Shown here piece by piece: positions 1 through 6,457 of a DNA stretch of 9,007 nt (positions within the stretch are counted from its first letter, which is position 1; every line of letters starts with the position of its first letter). Where the stretch lies: NCBI GenBank assembly GCA_937886325.1, contig CALABV010000180.1, positions 1 to 9,007 on the forward strand, read 5' to 3'. The notes under the pieces were generated by a model, which saw nothing but the letters and a program-made list of their open reading frames with translations, was not told the origin of the DNA and searched no databases. The position numbers and the translations under genes are program-made. Source of the DNA: an uncultured Geobacter sp. (GTDB taxonomy: Bacteria > Desulfobacterota > Desulfuromonadia > Geobacterales > Geobacteraceae).

Positions 1-1074
1 CGCCTGGACCGCCTTCCGTATCACAATGCATGCAAAGCCCGTCACCAGAATAACCGTGGCCAGGATCACGCTCCAGGAAACCCTGAAGTATTGATCCGGT
101 GAATCATAGAGCATGAGAGAGCCGAGGACCATGGCGAGCATTCCTCCCACTGTCAGCATTCCGTGCGACACGATCTTGATCTCGGCGATGAACAGTACCA
201 GGGCGAGGATGATGAGAAGGACGCCCGCATAGTTCACCGGCAGTGCCTGAAATGCGAAAAAGGCCAGAATCAGGGATATCCCGCCGATAACGCCCGGCAG
301 GATAACGCCCGGATTCGACAATTCGAAAAAGAGCCCGAGAAAACCGAGCATCATGAGGACATAGGCAACCGTGGGGTTCCCGATGGTGTCCAGGATCTTT
401 TCTCTCGAGTCCATTTCATGGCGTTCGACAGGCGCCCCGGCCAGGCGAAGAATCTGAACCGAGGAATCCGTACGCACGCTCCGTCCCTCCAGCTTTCTCA
501 GCAGGTCGGAACGGTCCGTAGCAATGAAGTCGATTATTTTCGCCTCCAAGGCCTTCCCGGCTGGCAGCGAAATGCTGCTCCTCACCATCTTTTTCGCCAC
601 ATCCCCGTTTCTTCCCCTTTTTTCGGCAATCCCCTCCACGTAGGCTTCCATGTCATTGAGGCTCTTCTCCTGCATGACCTTGTCCTCTCCGCTTCCCAGG
701 GCCACGGGATGGGCTGCGCCGATATTGGTGCCCGGCGCCATGACGCACACATGGGCCGCCATGGCGATAACGGCGCCCGCGGACGCGGCCCTGGCCCCGG
801 AGGGGGAAACATGGACGGCGACCGGTACCGGACTGGCGAGGACATCCTTTACGATGCGGCGCATGGAGTTGTCCAGTCCTCCGGGCGTATCCATTTCGAT
901 AAGAAAGAGCCTGTCACGCAGGCGGATCGATTCCTTGAGATTCCTGGCGATATATTCCGCTGTCACGGGGGTGATCGGACCGTCAATGGCGACGAGCCGA
1001 ATCCTGCCCTGGTCCCCCATGCCGGGGGCTGACAGTAGCACCATGAGCGAGAATGCGATCCGGAATATCTTCAT
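1..1074 (-). CDS. nfeD: NfeD-family membrane-bound serine protease (3' end beyond window)
   Basis: ClpP-class membrane protease of the long NfeD type, which in studied homologues cleaves hydrophobic C-terminal stretches of stomatin-like partners. Reading from the start, residues 1-20 form a signal peptide or N-terminal anchor. Residues 25-200 are the protease domain, with the nucleophile Ser98 in GARAASAGAVIA and the general base Lys137 in EKSLND, matching the Ser/Lys dyad known for archaeal 1510-N. Residue 64-67 PGGL is the usual oxyanion-side motif. From about 236 to 352 come several hydrophobic membrane segments. The 358 visible codons stop before the C-terminal OB-fold domain expected in this family, which would lie beyond position 1. 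The start is supported by GGAGG four bases upstream. The gene is divergent from the methyltransferase. The stomatin-like partner often adjacent to nfeD is not in this window. Identity is confident; substrate unknown. Confidence 0.93.
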   Translation of the reverse strand, partial: MKIFRIAFSLMVLLSAPGMGDQGRIRLVAIDGPITPVTAEYIARNLKESIRLRDRLFLIEMDTPGGLDNSMRRIVKDVLASPVPVAVHVSPSGARAASAGAVIAMAAHVCVMAPGTNIGAAHPVALGSGEDKVMQEKSLNDMEAYVEGIAEKRGRNGDVAKKMVRSSISLPAGKALEAKIIDFIATDRSDLLRKLEGRSVRTDSSVQILRLAGAPVERHEMDSREKILDTIGNPTVAYVLMMLGFLGLFFELSNPGVILPGVIGGISLILAFFAFQALPVNYAGVLLIILALVLFIAEIKIVSHGMLTVGGMLAMVLGSLMLYDSPDQYFRVSWSVILATVILVTGFACIVIRKAVQA

Positions 1075-1109
1075 GGGGCCTCCATGGTACGACGCACTCT
1101 GACTCTGAA

Positions 1110-1137
1110 AGTATAACGGGAATGGGGGGACGCGCAA
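1110..1137 (-). promoter_or_regulatory. Probable sigma-70 promoter of the NfeD gene
   Basis: On the minus strand, TTGCGC (1137-1132) and TATACT (1115-1110) are separated by 16 bases. They lie about 35 bp upstream of the NfeD start codon, with the GGAGG ribosome site between. The -10 box is good and the -35 is partial. This is a consensus match only. Confidence 0.5.
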
Positions 1138-1361
1138 ACCGAGATGCCGTAGCGAGCCGCCGGCAAACGATTACGTTGATGGCAGGGGAACTTCAAACCC
1201 TTTGTCGGTGGATAAACTGTTGACGAATCCAGGTTTTTGTGAGATGTCTGCACTGGAATTCATACGCTGCCGGAAGCCCGGCTGGTCCCCGCCTTCCGAC
1301 ACGAAAATACGAATCCGCCGCAAAGCGCACACTTCGTCCTCTGCCGAGAGCAGACCCAACG
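1138..1361. other. Divergent intergenic region, possible untranslated leader or small RNA
   Basis: No credible protein is encoded here. On the plus strand a TTGACG hexamer (1220-1225) could be a -35 box, but no good -10 follows. GTCTGC-type pairing joins 1246-1251 to 1350-1355 and would close a roughly 110-nt RNA domain. Inside it, GGAAG/CTTCC can pair across the CCCGGCTGGTCCCC segment. The domain ends only six bases before the terminator stem at 1362. I could not match it to 6S, SRP, GEMM, SAM, SAH or cobalamin RNA motifs from memory. Confidence 0.3.
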
Positions 1362-1408
1362 AAACCCGCTTCATCCTGGCCATTTTTCCGGTCTGGAAGC
1401 GGGTTTTT
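1362..1408 (+). terminator. Strong rho-independent terminator upstream of the methyltransferase
   Basis: A perfect 11-bp stem pairs AAACCCGCTTC (1362-1372) with GAAGCGGGTTT (1396-1406) across a 23-nt loop and runs into TTTTTCT. The T tail is only on the plus strand. Because both flanking genes point away from this region, the terminator must end a leader transcript or a small RNA. Its presence argues against translation of the upstream in-frame extension of the methyltransferase. Confidence 0.75.
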
Positions 1409-1462
1409 CTATGGCTATCGGTTTCATCCGGAAAAGAATCCGGCAACGAAAGGACGAGGAAT

Positions 1463-2263
1463 TTGGATACCGCGACACTTTCCTGCATAGACAACGGCAT
1501 TTACGACCGCCAGTGCGACCTGTGGTGGAGCGACACCGGTTTTTCATCGCTGCTTCAACATGTCTCCAATCCCTGGCGGGTACCCTACTTTCAACGTGTT
1601 CTTGCCCTGGAAGGAAATCTCGAACCGAAAGGGAAACTGTTGCTGGACATAGGGTGCGGAGGAGGGGTTCTGGCAGAGGAATTTGCCGCCATGGGGTTCC
1701 GGGTGACAGGAGTCGACCCTTCTGAAAAGTCCCTTGCCGCGGCCAGGGTCCATGCCTCTGAAAGGGGATTGAGCATCGACTATCGAACCGGTTCGGGCGA
1801 TCTGCTTCCTTTCGGGAACGAATCCTTCGATGTGGTGAGCTGTTGCGATGTGCTTGAACACATACACAACTGGGATGTAGTGATTGCGGAGGTCGCCAGA
1901 GTCATCAAACCGGGCGGAATTTTTGTCTACGACACCATCAACAGGACACTGATCAGCAAAGTGTTGTTCATCACGCTGGCGCAGGATTGGAGCTTCACGC
2001 GCATCTTCCCGCCAAACCTTCATGTCTGGGAAATGTTCATCAAACCTGAGGAGCTTTCCGGCGTCCTGGATCGGCACGGCTTCCGTACTTTCGACATACA
2101 GGGTACCAAGCCGCCCGGAAACCCGCTGAAGATGGTCATGGCCATGCGCAAGTACAACAGGGGACGGATAACCGCGGCGGAATTCGGAAAACTGGTGGGC
2201 GGGTCGATTGCAGGACCGAATATCGACGTCAATTACATGGGCTATGCGATACAATCGGCGTGA
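1463..2263 (+). CDS. UbiG-like SAM-dependent class I methyltransferase
   Basis: Cytoplasmic methyltransferase of 266 aa, a little longer than E. coli UbiG (about 240). The SAM-binding glycine motif LDIGCGGG is at 61-68, the acidic motif II GVDPSEKS at 83-90, motif IV FDVVSCCDVLEH at 122-133 and the post-motif VIKPGG at 147-152. The C-terminal half keeps UbiG-type landmarks: TINR (158-161), FIKPEEL (192-198) and a terminal DVNYM (255-259). An O-methylation of a quinone precursor or a similar polyprenylated or phenolic acceptor is possible. The acceptor cannot be read from sequence, and an anaerobe may not make ubiquinone, so no gene symbol is given. The start chosen is TTG at 1463, preceded by AGGACGAGGA. 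The frame stays open back to 1202, but that extension contains a perfect terminator hairpin and no family-like residues. Single-gene unit; no coupled partner. Confidence 0.85.
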   Translation: MDTATLSCIDNGIYDRQCDLWWSDTGFSSLLQHVSNPWRVPYFQRVLALEGNLEPKGKLLLDIGCGGGVLAEEFAAMGFRVTGVDPSEKSLAAARVHASERGLSIDYRTGSGDLLPFGNESFDVVSCCDVLEHIHNWDVVIAEVARVIKPGGIFVYDTINRTLISKVLFITLAQDWSFTRIFPPNLHVWEMFIKPEELSGVLDRHGFRTFDIQGTKPPGNPLKMVMAMRKYNRGRITAAEFGKLVGGSIAGPNIDVNYMGYAIQSA

Positions 2264-2692
2264 TCGCGAATTTCGACCGCGATGACCGAGAGTCTCGCGG
2301 CGCTCCCGCATCACCGGATGCCCCATACCGCTCCAGCCGATTGCATTCGAACTCCGACCGGGATCGCCCAATGGGCAATCCCGGAGAGCCGCGGCATTTC
2401 CGTCAACCCTGTCCATCATGAACTGATCCGGAAGGGAACGCCCTCGCTTCGGCGAAAAATACACGGTAACGCCCCCCTGAAACTATTATTCCAATTCACG
2501 CAAGGTTGCCCCTTTCCGGGAATTAACCACCAAGATTCTCCCGCTTTTCCAGTACGATACGGAATGATAATTAATTAATAACATGGACGACGCACACTCC
2601 GAAGGCGGGAACGGCTCAAAGATTGTCCGCAACAGACATCGACCAAATTGCGTGAGGGCCGAAGGAATATTCGGATGGAAGTGTTTGCAGTT
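2264..2692. other. Intergenic region, no credible gene
   Basis: A 98-codon frame starting at 2282 has no ribosome site and no protein-like pattern, and is discounted. Directly after the methyltransferase stop, ATCGCG and CGCGAT (2264-2284) form a 6-bp hairpin without a T tail. A stronger hairpin lies at 2358-2384. Around 2565-2582 the sequence becomes AT-rich (AATTAATTAATAA), leading into the regulatory region of the next gene. Confidence 0.5.
2358..2384. repeat. Compact GC-rich hairpin
   Basis: CCGGGAT (2358-2364) pairs with ATCCCGG (2378-2384), and GCCC (2366-2369) pairs with GGGC (2373-2376), around an AAT loop with one C/A mismatch. There are 11 base pairs in 27 bases. Neither strand has a following T run, so a classic intrinsic terminator is not supported. 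An RNA-stabilising 3' structure of the methyltransferase mRNA or a REP-like element fits better. Confidence 0.5.
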
Positions 2693-2716
2693 CGTTATAT
2701 AATATATTACATAATG
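2693..2716. promoter_or_regulatory. Candidate ModE operator upstream of the DUF2292 gene
   Basis: The left half CGTTATATA (2693-2701) is a perfect ModE half-site. After a 6-bp gap, the right half TACATAATG (2708-2716) matches TATATAACG at 7 of 9 positions. This fits the E. coli ModE consensus of two such arms around 6 bp. It lies 107 bp before the DUF2292 start. A second, better copy lies at 3683-3706, which strengthens the call. Confidence 0.65.
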
Positions 2717-2726
2717 AAAAAATATC

Positions 2727-2738
2727 GGTTTCGAAACC
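2727..2738. promoter_or_regulatory. 12-bp perfect palindrome, possible second operator
   Basis: GGTTTCGAAACC is a perfect palindrome placed ten bases downstream of the ModE-like site. It could be a dimeric regulator site in the DUF2292 promoter region. No counterpart accompanies the other ModE-like site, so it would be specific to this gene. A chance occurrence cannot be excluded. Confidence 0.25.
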
Positions 2739-2823
2739 ACGGAACGTGTCCGGCATTCTTTACGTTATTTTATTTGCGCGAGAGCCCGCTCCATGGCGCA
2801 CATTGAATTCAGGCGACAAAATA

Positions 2824-3021
2824 ATGCGTTCCGTATCGGGTGTTCACATGCAAAGACAGGTCATCACGGATATCAGGGTACCGAACTCCGTCTGGAAGAA
2901 GAAGGTTTCGGACACCCTGTATGAATTGAATATTATTCCCGAAAAATTCTCTGGGAAAGTTGTGATTTCTTTCAAGGAAGGAGGGGTCAGCTACATAGAA
3001 AGGACCGAGACCCTCAAATAA
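2824..3021 (+). CDS. DUF2292 (YezD-like) small protein
   Basis: Predicted cytoplasmic protein of 65 aa. Its C-terminal half GKVVISFKEGGVSYIERTE (44-62) has the DUF2292 pattern: a short beta hairpin in which a glycine-rich turn is followed by hydrophobic-x-IERTE. Residues 18-38 look helical. Family members are 50-65 aa and of unknown biochemical function; in other bacteria some sit near sulfur-assimilation genes. The start is taken as ATG 2824 with AGG about ten bases upstream. ATG 2848 is a weaker alternative, and the frame open from 2746 has hydrophobic, non-family residues before it. A candidate ModE site lies 107 bp upstream, so molybdenum-linked control is plausible. The gene converges with the ModE-like gene, with 86 bp between the stops and no clear terminator there. 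Confidence 0.72.
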   Translation: MRSVSGVHMQRQVITDIRVPNSVWKKKVSDTLYELNIIPEKFSGKVVISFKEGGVSYIERTETLK

Positions 3022-3107
3022 GGGACTGAAGGGAATTGCAAAGCCAAGGAAAGGCGCTCCGGTGCGAAAAAGGTCAATGGAGAGCGTGAAAGTACGCGGG
3101 CAATCCA

Positions 3108-3458
3108 CTACTTCACCAGGAACTTCTCCTCCATCTGATGGATGAATCGCATGTGGGACCGCTGAATGGATTTGAACCGCTTGAGGAACTTCACCCCCTC
3201 TTCCGTGAGCGTCGTGCCGCCGCCTCCTCCGCTTCCACCCGCCGACCTTTCCACCAGGGGCTTTTCCGACATCCTGTTCAGGTCATTGATGGTGTGCCAT
3301 ACTTTTGGATAACATAGGCCGAGTTCTCGAGGGGCGCGGGAAATGGAACCGTACATGCTTACCTGCTCCAGCAGACTGATATTTTCAAAATCCAGTTCTT
3401 TTCCATCTTCCGGGAGCAGAAAGAGCTTTCCAGACATGTCAAACCGTTTTTTTCTCAT
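3108..3458 (-). CDS. Stand-alone ModE-type winged-helix regulator (no TOBE domain)
   Basis: DNA-binding protein of 116 aa corresponding only to the N-terminal domain of ModE. A short beta strand GKLFLLPEDGK (10-20) is followed by the winged helix-turn-helix: ISLLEQVSMYGSIS (27-40), recognition region LGLCYPKVWHTINDLN (46-61), PLVE (67-70), the glycine-rich wing GGSGGGGG (74-81) and LTEEG (84-88). The C-terminal tail is helical and charged. The molybdate-binding TOBE domains of full-length ModE (about 260 aa) are absent, so it cannot sense molybdate in the usual way. Pro43 interrupts a helix where relatives as I recall them have Ala. The start at 3458 has GAGGA nine bases upstream and GAGG closer. 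An earlier ATG at 3533 would add 25 non-family residues. Two ModE-like operators flank the gene, suggesting it binds its own neighbourhood. Confidence 0.85.
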   Translation of the reverse strand: MRKKRFDMSGKLFLLPEDGKELDFENISLLEQVSMYGSISRAPRELGLCYPKVWHTINDLNRMSEKPLVERSAGGSGGGGGTTLTEEGVKFLKRFKSIQRSHMRFIHQMEEKFLVK

Positions 3459-3615
3459 TACCTCGTATCCTCTATCATTGGCCCGAACTCTTCCGAAAAC
3501 AGCGTTTCGAATTCCGGCACGGGAACCTGTCATCTATCTTTTGCCACATAATCCCAAATATCTTCCGCTCCCCGACGACCGTGACGTTATCGCATATCCC
3601 GAAAAGACCCGCGCG

Positions 3616-3650
3616 TTAAAAGAAAACCCCATACTGGGCGGCATGGGGCT
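3616..3650 (-). terminator. Rho-independent terminator/attenuator ahead of the ModE-like gene
   Basis: On the minus strand CCCCAT (3648-3643) pairs with ATGGGG (3632-3627) around a 10-nt loop, extended by a G-T and an A-T pair, and runs into TTTTCTTTT (3626-3618). It sits between the ModE-like operator and the regulator's start. A leftward transcript from near the operator would meet it after only a few dozen bases. The plus strand has no T tail. Confidence 0.5.
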
Positions 3651-3682
3651 AAGGAATGGTGGATATGGAAGACATAACCGTT

Positions 3683-3706
3683 CGTAATATAGTAAAATAT
3701 ATAACG
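3683..3706. promoter_or_regulatory. Candidate ModE operator in the divergent promoter region
   Basis: CGTAATATA (3683-3691), a 6-bp gap (GTAAAA), then TATATAACG (3698-3706). The right arm is a perfect ModE half-site and the left arm differs by one base. The flank continues as AT after the right arm, as in the E. coli consensus. It lies 119 bp upstream of the 178-aa gene and 225 bp upstream of the ModE-like start, so it could control either direction. Confidence 0.72.
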
Positions 3707-3825
3707 ATATGCAACCTTTTTTTCGTTGAAGTTTTTTGCGGCGGTGAGGGTCGGAAATCGGGAAGGTGCTTCCACCCCACCGGATGATGTGGGAGACAGC
3801 GTACTGCATGCAGGGAGTTTTTATC

Positions 3826-4362
3826 ATGAATAAATCGGATGATGCCGTTAGTGAATTGCTGAAGGTATGCCGGGAGATGGTGGAATACATTCGCCACGAT
3901 ATCCTAGCGAGTCCGGAAAAGGGTGGAATAATTTCACGTGCCGAGGAGGCGCTGAAACGTGCCGAATGTGAGATACAAACGACAGTGACAAGACCGACGT
4001 CACGAATTTTCTTCGGCCGACTGGGGTCCCATTACGACTTCAGAATCAAAGTCAGGAGTGTACTGAAATCCGGAGAAGAATATTATCTTTCCTGTTGTGA
4101 CGGGAGGGGACGGTATTATACCGTGCAGTTGCATCATGAAGATGTTGAATTCGAAATACGGAGCGGATTGCTTCTGTATTTTCGCGGCAGGGTTACGGAT
4201 CAACGGATAGTAAACGATACGCCCGTTACCTTCGTAGAGGTAGTGTCTATGGTCAGAAATATCAGCCCGAGTGAATCGTCATTCGTTGTGGACACGATGA
4301 AACGGGGAAAGAATACGAGTCGGAAAAAATCGCCCCAACAGAAAACATCAGCCTCGGATTGA
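3826..4362 (+). CDS. Unrecognised 178-aa protein, helical N-terminus and beta-rich core
   Basis: I do not recognise this family. Residues 1-55 are predicted helical and charged. Residues 67-142 alternate hydrophobic and polar residues (YDFRIKVRSVL, YYLSC, YYTVQL, LLLYFRGRV, VTFVEVVSMV) as in a small five- or six-stranded barrel, OB-like by appearance only. The last 25 residues are basic and Ser/Lys/Gln-rich (KRGKNTSRKKSPQQK), probably disordered and possibly nucleic-acid-binding. There is a Cys-Cys pair at 90-91, and no signal peptide or membrane helix. The start ATG 3826 has GGAG nine bases upstream; the in-frame extension to 3766 lacks support. The gene is divergent from the ModE-like regulator across a ModE-like operator, and 169 bp upstream of the reductase gene in the same direction. 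Base composition is more AT-rich than the reductase. It is a real gene by ribosome site, length and context; function unknown. Confidence 0.7.
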   Translation: MNKSDDAVSELLKVCREMVEYIRHDILASPEKGGIISRAEEALKRAECEIQTTVTRPTSRIFFGRLGSHYDFRIKVRSVLKSGEEYYLSCCDGRGRYYTVQLHHEDVEFEIRSGLLLYFRGRVTDQRIVNDTPVTFVEVVSMVRNISPSESSFVVDTMKRGKNTSRKKSPQQKTSASD

Positions 4363-4531
4363 CCCAATGCGTGACAAAAGTCAGACAGGAATGTACGAGT
4401 AAAGATATTGGTGTAGTCAAAAATGTCATTAAATCCAAAATTCATATCTCGGAAAACCGTACGATCCCTTTGCTGATACACTTTCGAGGAAAAAATTCGC
4501 TTTCCATTCAATTTATCAACCGGAGAAGCAC
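4363..4531. other. Gap between the 178-aa gene and the reductase
   Basis: AT-rich 169-bp spacer. A 64-codon frame starting at TTG 4359 overlaps the preceding stop but has no ribosome site and ends inside the reductase in another frame, so it is discounted. No terminator or convincing promoter was found; cotranscription is possible but not shown. Confidence 0.4.
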
Positions 4532-6409
4532 ATGGCAAAATATCTCATCGTAGGCGGAGTCGCCGCCGGCATGTCGGCGGCAACCAGACTGAGAAGACTT
4601 GACGAAACAGTGGAGATCATTGTTTTCGAACGGGGCGAGTATGTCTCCTATGCAAATTGCGGCCTCCCCTACTACATCGGAGACACCATTCCCGAGCGGG
4701 AATCGCTCCTGATACAGACGCCGGAGGGGTTCAGGAACTGGTTCAACATCCGGGTGCGCGTCCGAAACGAGGTGCTCTCCGTACATCCCGTCGAAAAGAC
4801 AATCCGGGTCAAGGATTTGCAGTCAGGACGCGAGTACGAGGAAACCTATGACAAACTTCTGTTGACCCCGGGCAGTTCGCCGGTCAAGCCTGTCATTCCC
4901 GGTTCCGACCACCCGGCTGTCCATGCTCTCTGGACGATCCCCGATTCCGACCGGATACGCGCCATGGTGGATGCCGGGAAAGTCAAAAGAGCCCTCGTGG
5001 TGGGAGCGGGGTTCCTCGGTCTCGAGATGGTGGAAAACCTCCATGCCCGTGGTATCAGCGTTACGGTGGCAGAGATGGCGAAACAGGCCATGAGCGTCCT
5101 GGACTTCGAGATAGCCGCCCTTATCCACCGGGAATTGGCGCTGCACAAGGTGGGACTGCTGCTGGGAGAAGGCGTCTCGGCCTTCGAGCCAACTGCCGAC
5201 GGCGGTGTGATCGCTCGCCTGACCGGCGGGCGGACAGTGGAGGCGGAGCTGGTGCTGTTATCCATCGGCGTCAAGCCGAACACCGGGTTCATCGCCGACT
5301 CGGGCATCGAGATGGGCCCGCGGGGCCATATTATCGTTGATGATTATCTGCGGACAAGCAACGAACATATCTATGCCGCCGGCGATGCGATCGAAGTAAC
5401 CCATCCCCTGACCTTGAAAAAAACGGCGATTCCACTGGCCGGACCGGCCAACAAGCAGGGGCGGATCGTTGCGGGAAACATGCTCGGACGGATGCAGCGC
5501 GCGTACAAAGGCACCATGGGCACCGCCATCGCCAAGGTTTTCGACATTACCGTCAGCATGACCGGGGCCTCGGAAAAACTCTGCACGGCGAACAACATCC
5601 CATGCAGTTCGGTCATCATCCACCATAACGACATTGCCGGCTACTACCCGGGAGCCATGAAGATGTGCCTGAAGCTCATCTTTTCTCCGGAAACACGGAA
5701 GGTGCTCGGTGCACAGGCAGCCGGCTACAGCGGCGTCGACAAGCGCATCGATGTTATCGCCACGGCCATCAAGGGGAACATGACCGTAGACGACCTGGCG
5801 GAGATCGAACATGCCTACGCGCCCCCCTATTCTTCCGCCAAGGATCCGGTCAACATTGCGGGCTTCATGGCGCAGGACATCCTGGACGGACTTGTCGGCT
5901 CTGCTACCTGGGAGGATGTCGAAGCCGCCGACCAAGCTGGAACGTTGCTCCTCGATGTGTGTACACCGTCGGAATTCGCCATGTGCGGGATTCCCGGCGC
6001 AGTGAACATTCCGCTGTCCGAACTGCGCGACAGAATAGGCGAAATTCCCCGCGATCGGAAGATTATCATCTATTGCACGGTCGGACAGAGATCATACTAT
6101 GCGGCGAGGATACTGGCGGCGCACGGTTTCAGCAACGTCGGCAACCTGTCCGGCGGCTACGAAACCTGGCAGGCCGTCACCGGAAGACGGCGGGGGGGGC
6201 ATGAAAAGAATCCCTCTCTAGATACGGCCGTCTGGTCCTGTTCATCCTGCGGAGGGGAGTTGAGTCCAATGAAGGTGGGCTTCGCCTACATGACCGGGAA
6301 TTTTGAAATAGACCTGCCTGCTTGCGTGGTATGCGGTCTTGTCCTGGTTCCGGAGAGTCTGGCTTTGGGAAAGATGGCGGAAGTGGAACGTATCCTTGAA
6401 GACAAGTAG
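4532..6409 (+). CDS. CoA-disulfide/persulfide reductase with rhodanese and CxxC redox tail
   Basis: Cytoplasmic flavoprotein of 625 aa. The FAD Rossmann motif VGGVAAGMSAA is at 7-17. The single active-site Cys43 in SYANCGLPYYIG is the hallmark of CoA-disulfide reductases and NADH-dependent persulfide reductases. The NAD(P)H-binding VVGAGFLGLE is at 156-165, the second FAD motif YAAGDAIEV at 281-289, and the dimerisation domain covers 325-450. A rhodanese domain covers about 457-550 with catalytic Cys515 in YCTVGQRS. This domain order matches known persulfide reductases that reduce polysulfide or CoA-persulfide. Unusually, residues 565-625 add a small domain with C570-x2-C573 and C598-x2-C601 and the ending LALGKMAEVERILEDK. 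From memory it resembles stand-alone redox proteins annotated as DVU_1557 family. The ATG start has GGAG six bases upstream. The core assignment is very secure; the physiological substrate and tail function are inferred. Confidence 0.93.
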   Translation: MAKYLIVGGVAAGMSAATRLRRLDETVEIIVFERGEYVSYANCGLPYYIGDTIPERESLLIQTPEGFRNWFNIRVRVRNEVLSVHPVEKTIRVKDLQSGREYEETYDKLLLTPGSSPVKPVIPGSDHPAVHALWTIPDSDRIRAMVDAGKVKRALVVGAGFLGLEMVENLHARGISVTVAEMAKQAMSVLDFEIAALIHRELALHKVGLLLGEGVSAFEPTADGGVIARLTGGRTVEAELVLLSIGVKPNTGFIADSGIEMGPRGHIIVDDYLRTSNEHIYAAGDAIEVTHPLTLKKTAIPLAGPANKQGRIVAGNMLGRMQRAYKGTMGTAIAKVFDITVSMTGASEKLCTANNIPCSSVIIHHNDIAGYYPGAMKMCLKLIFSPETRKVLGAQAAGYSGVDKRIDVIATAIKGNMTVDDLAEIEHAYAPPYSSAKDPVNIAGFMAQDILDGLVGSATWEDVEAADQAGTLLLDVCTPSEFAMCGIPGAVNIPLSELRDRIGEIPRDRKIIIYCTVGQRSYYAARILAAHGFSNVGNLSGGYETWQAVTGRRRGGHEKNPSLDTAVWSCSSCGGELSPMKVGFAYMTGNFEIDLPACVVCGLVLVPESLALGKMAEVERILEDK

Positions 6410-6457
6410 AGAACAGCGCGTAATCCGGGGCAGATGTACTGCTCTCAACTCTTCCTT

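Noticed and set aside
163..1032. 289-codon plus-strand frame opposite the NfeD gene
   Set aside because: The minus strand encodes an unmistakable NfeD protease with catalytic Ser and Lys. The plus frame is its high-GC shadow.
1241..1361. 6S RNA, SRP RNA or a known riboswitch
   Set aside because: GAGATG and CCGGAAG fragments recall parts of these RNAs, but the rest of the conserved elements could not be aligned by eye. Left as an unassigned structured region.
1202..1462. Extension of the methyltransferase frame back to a TTG at 1202
   Set aside because: The extension contains a perfect rho-independent terminator (1362-1408) and has no family-like residues. TTG 1463 has a ribosome site and begins just before the conserved fold.
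1544..2464. 306-codon minus-strand frame opposite the methyltransferase
   Set aside because: It is antisense to a gene with clear SAM-binding motifs, its residue pattern is not protein-like, and it has no ribosome site.
3459..3533. Earlier ATG start (3533) for the ModE-like gene
   Set aside because: It would add 25 residues not seen in the family, has only a weak ribosome site, and ModE proteins normally begin close to the GKLxL strand.
5258..5935. 225-codon minus-strand frame inside the reductase gene
   Set aside because: The reductase frame carries all catalytic motifs across this stretch, and the antisense frame shows no recognisable pattern.
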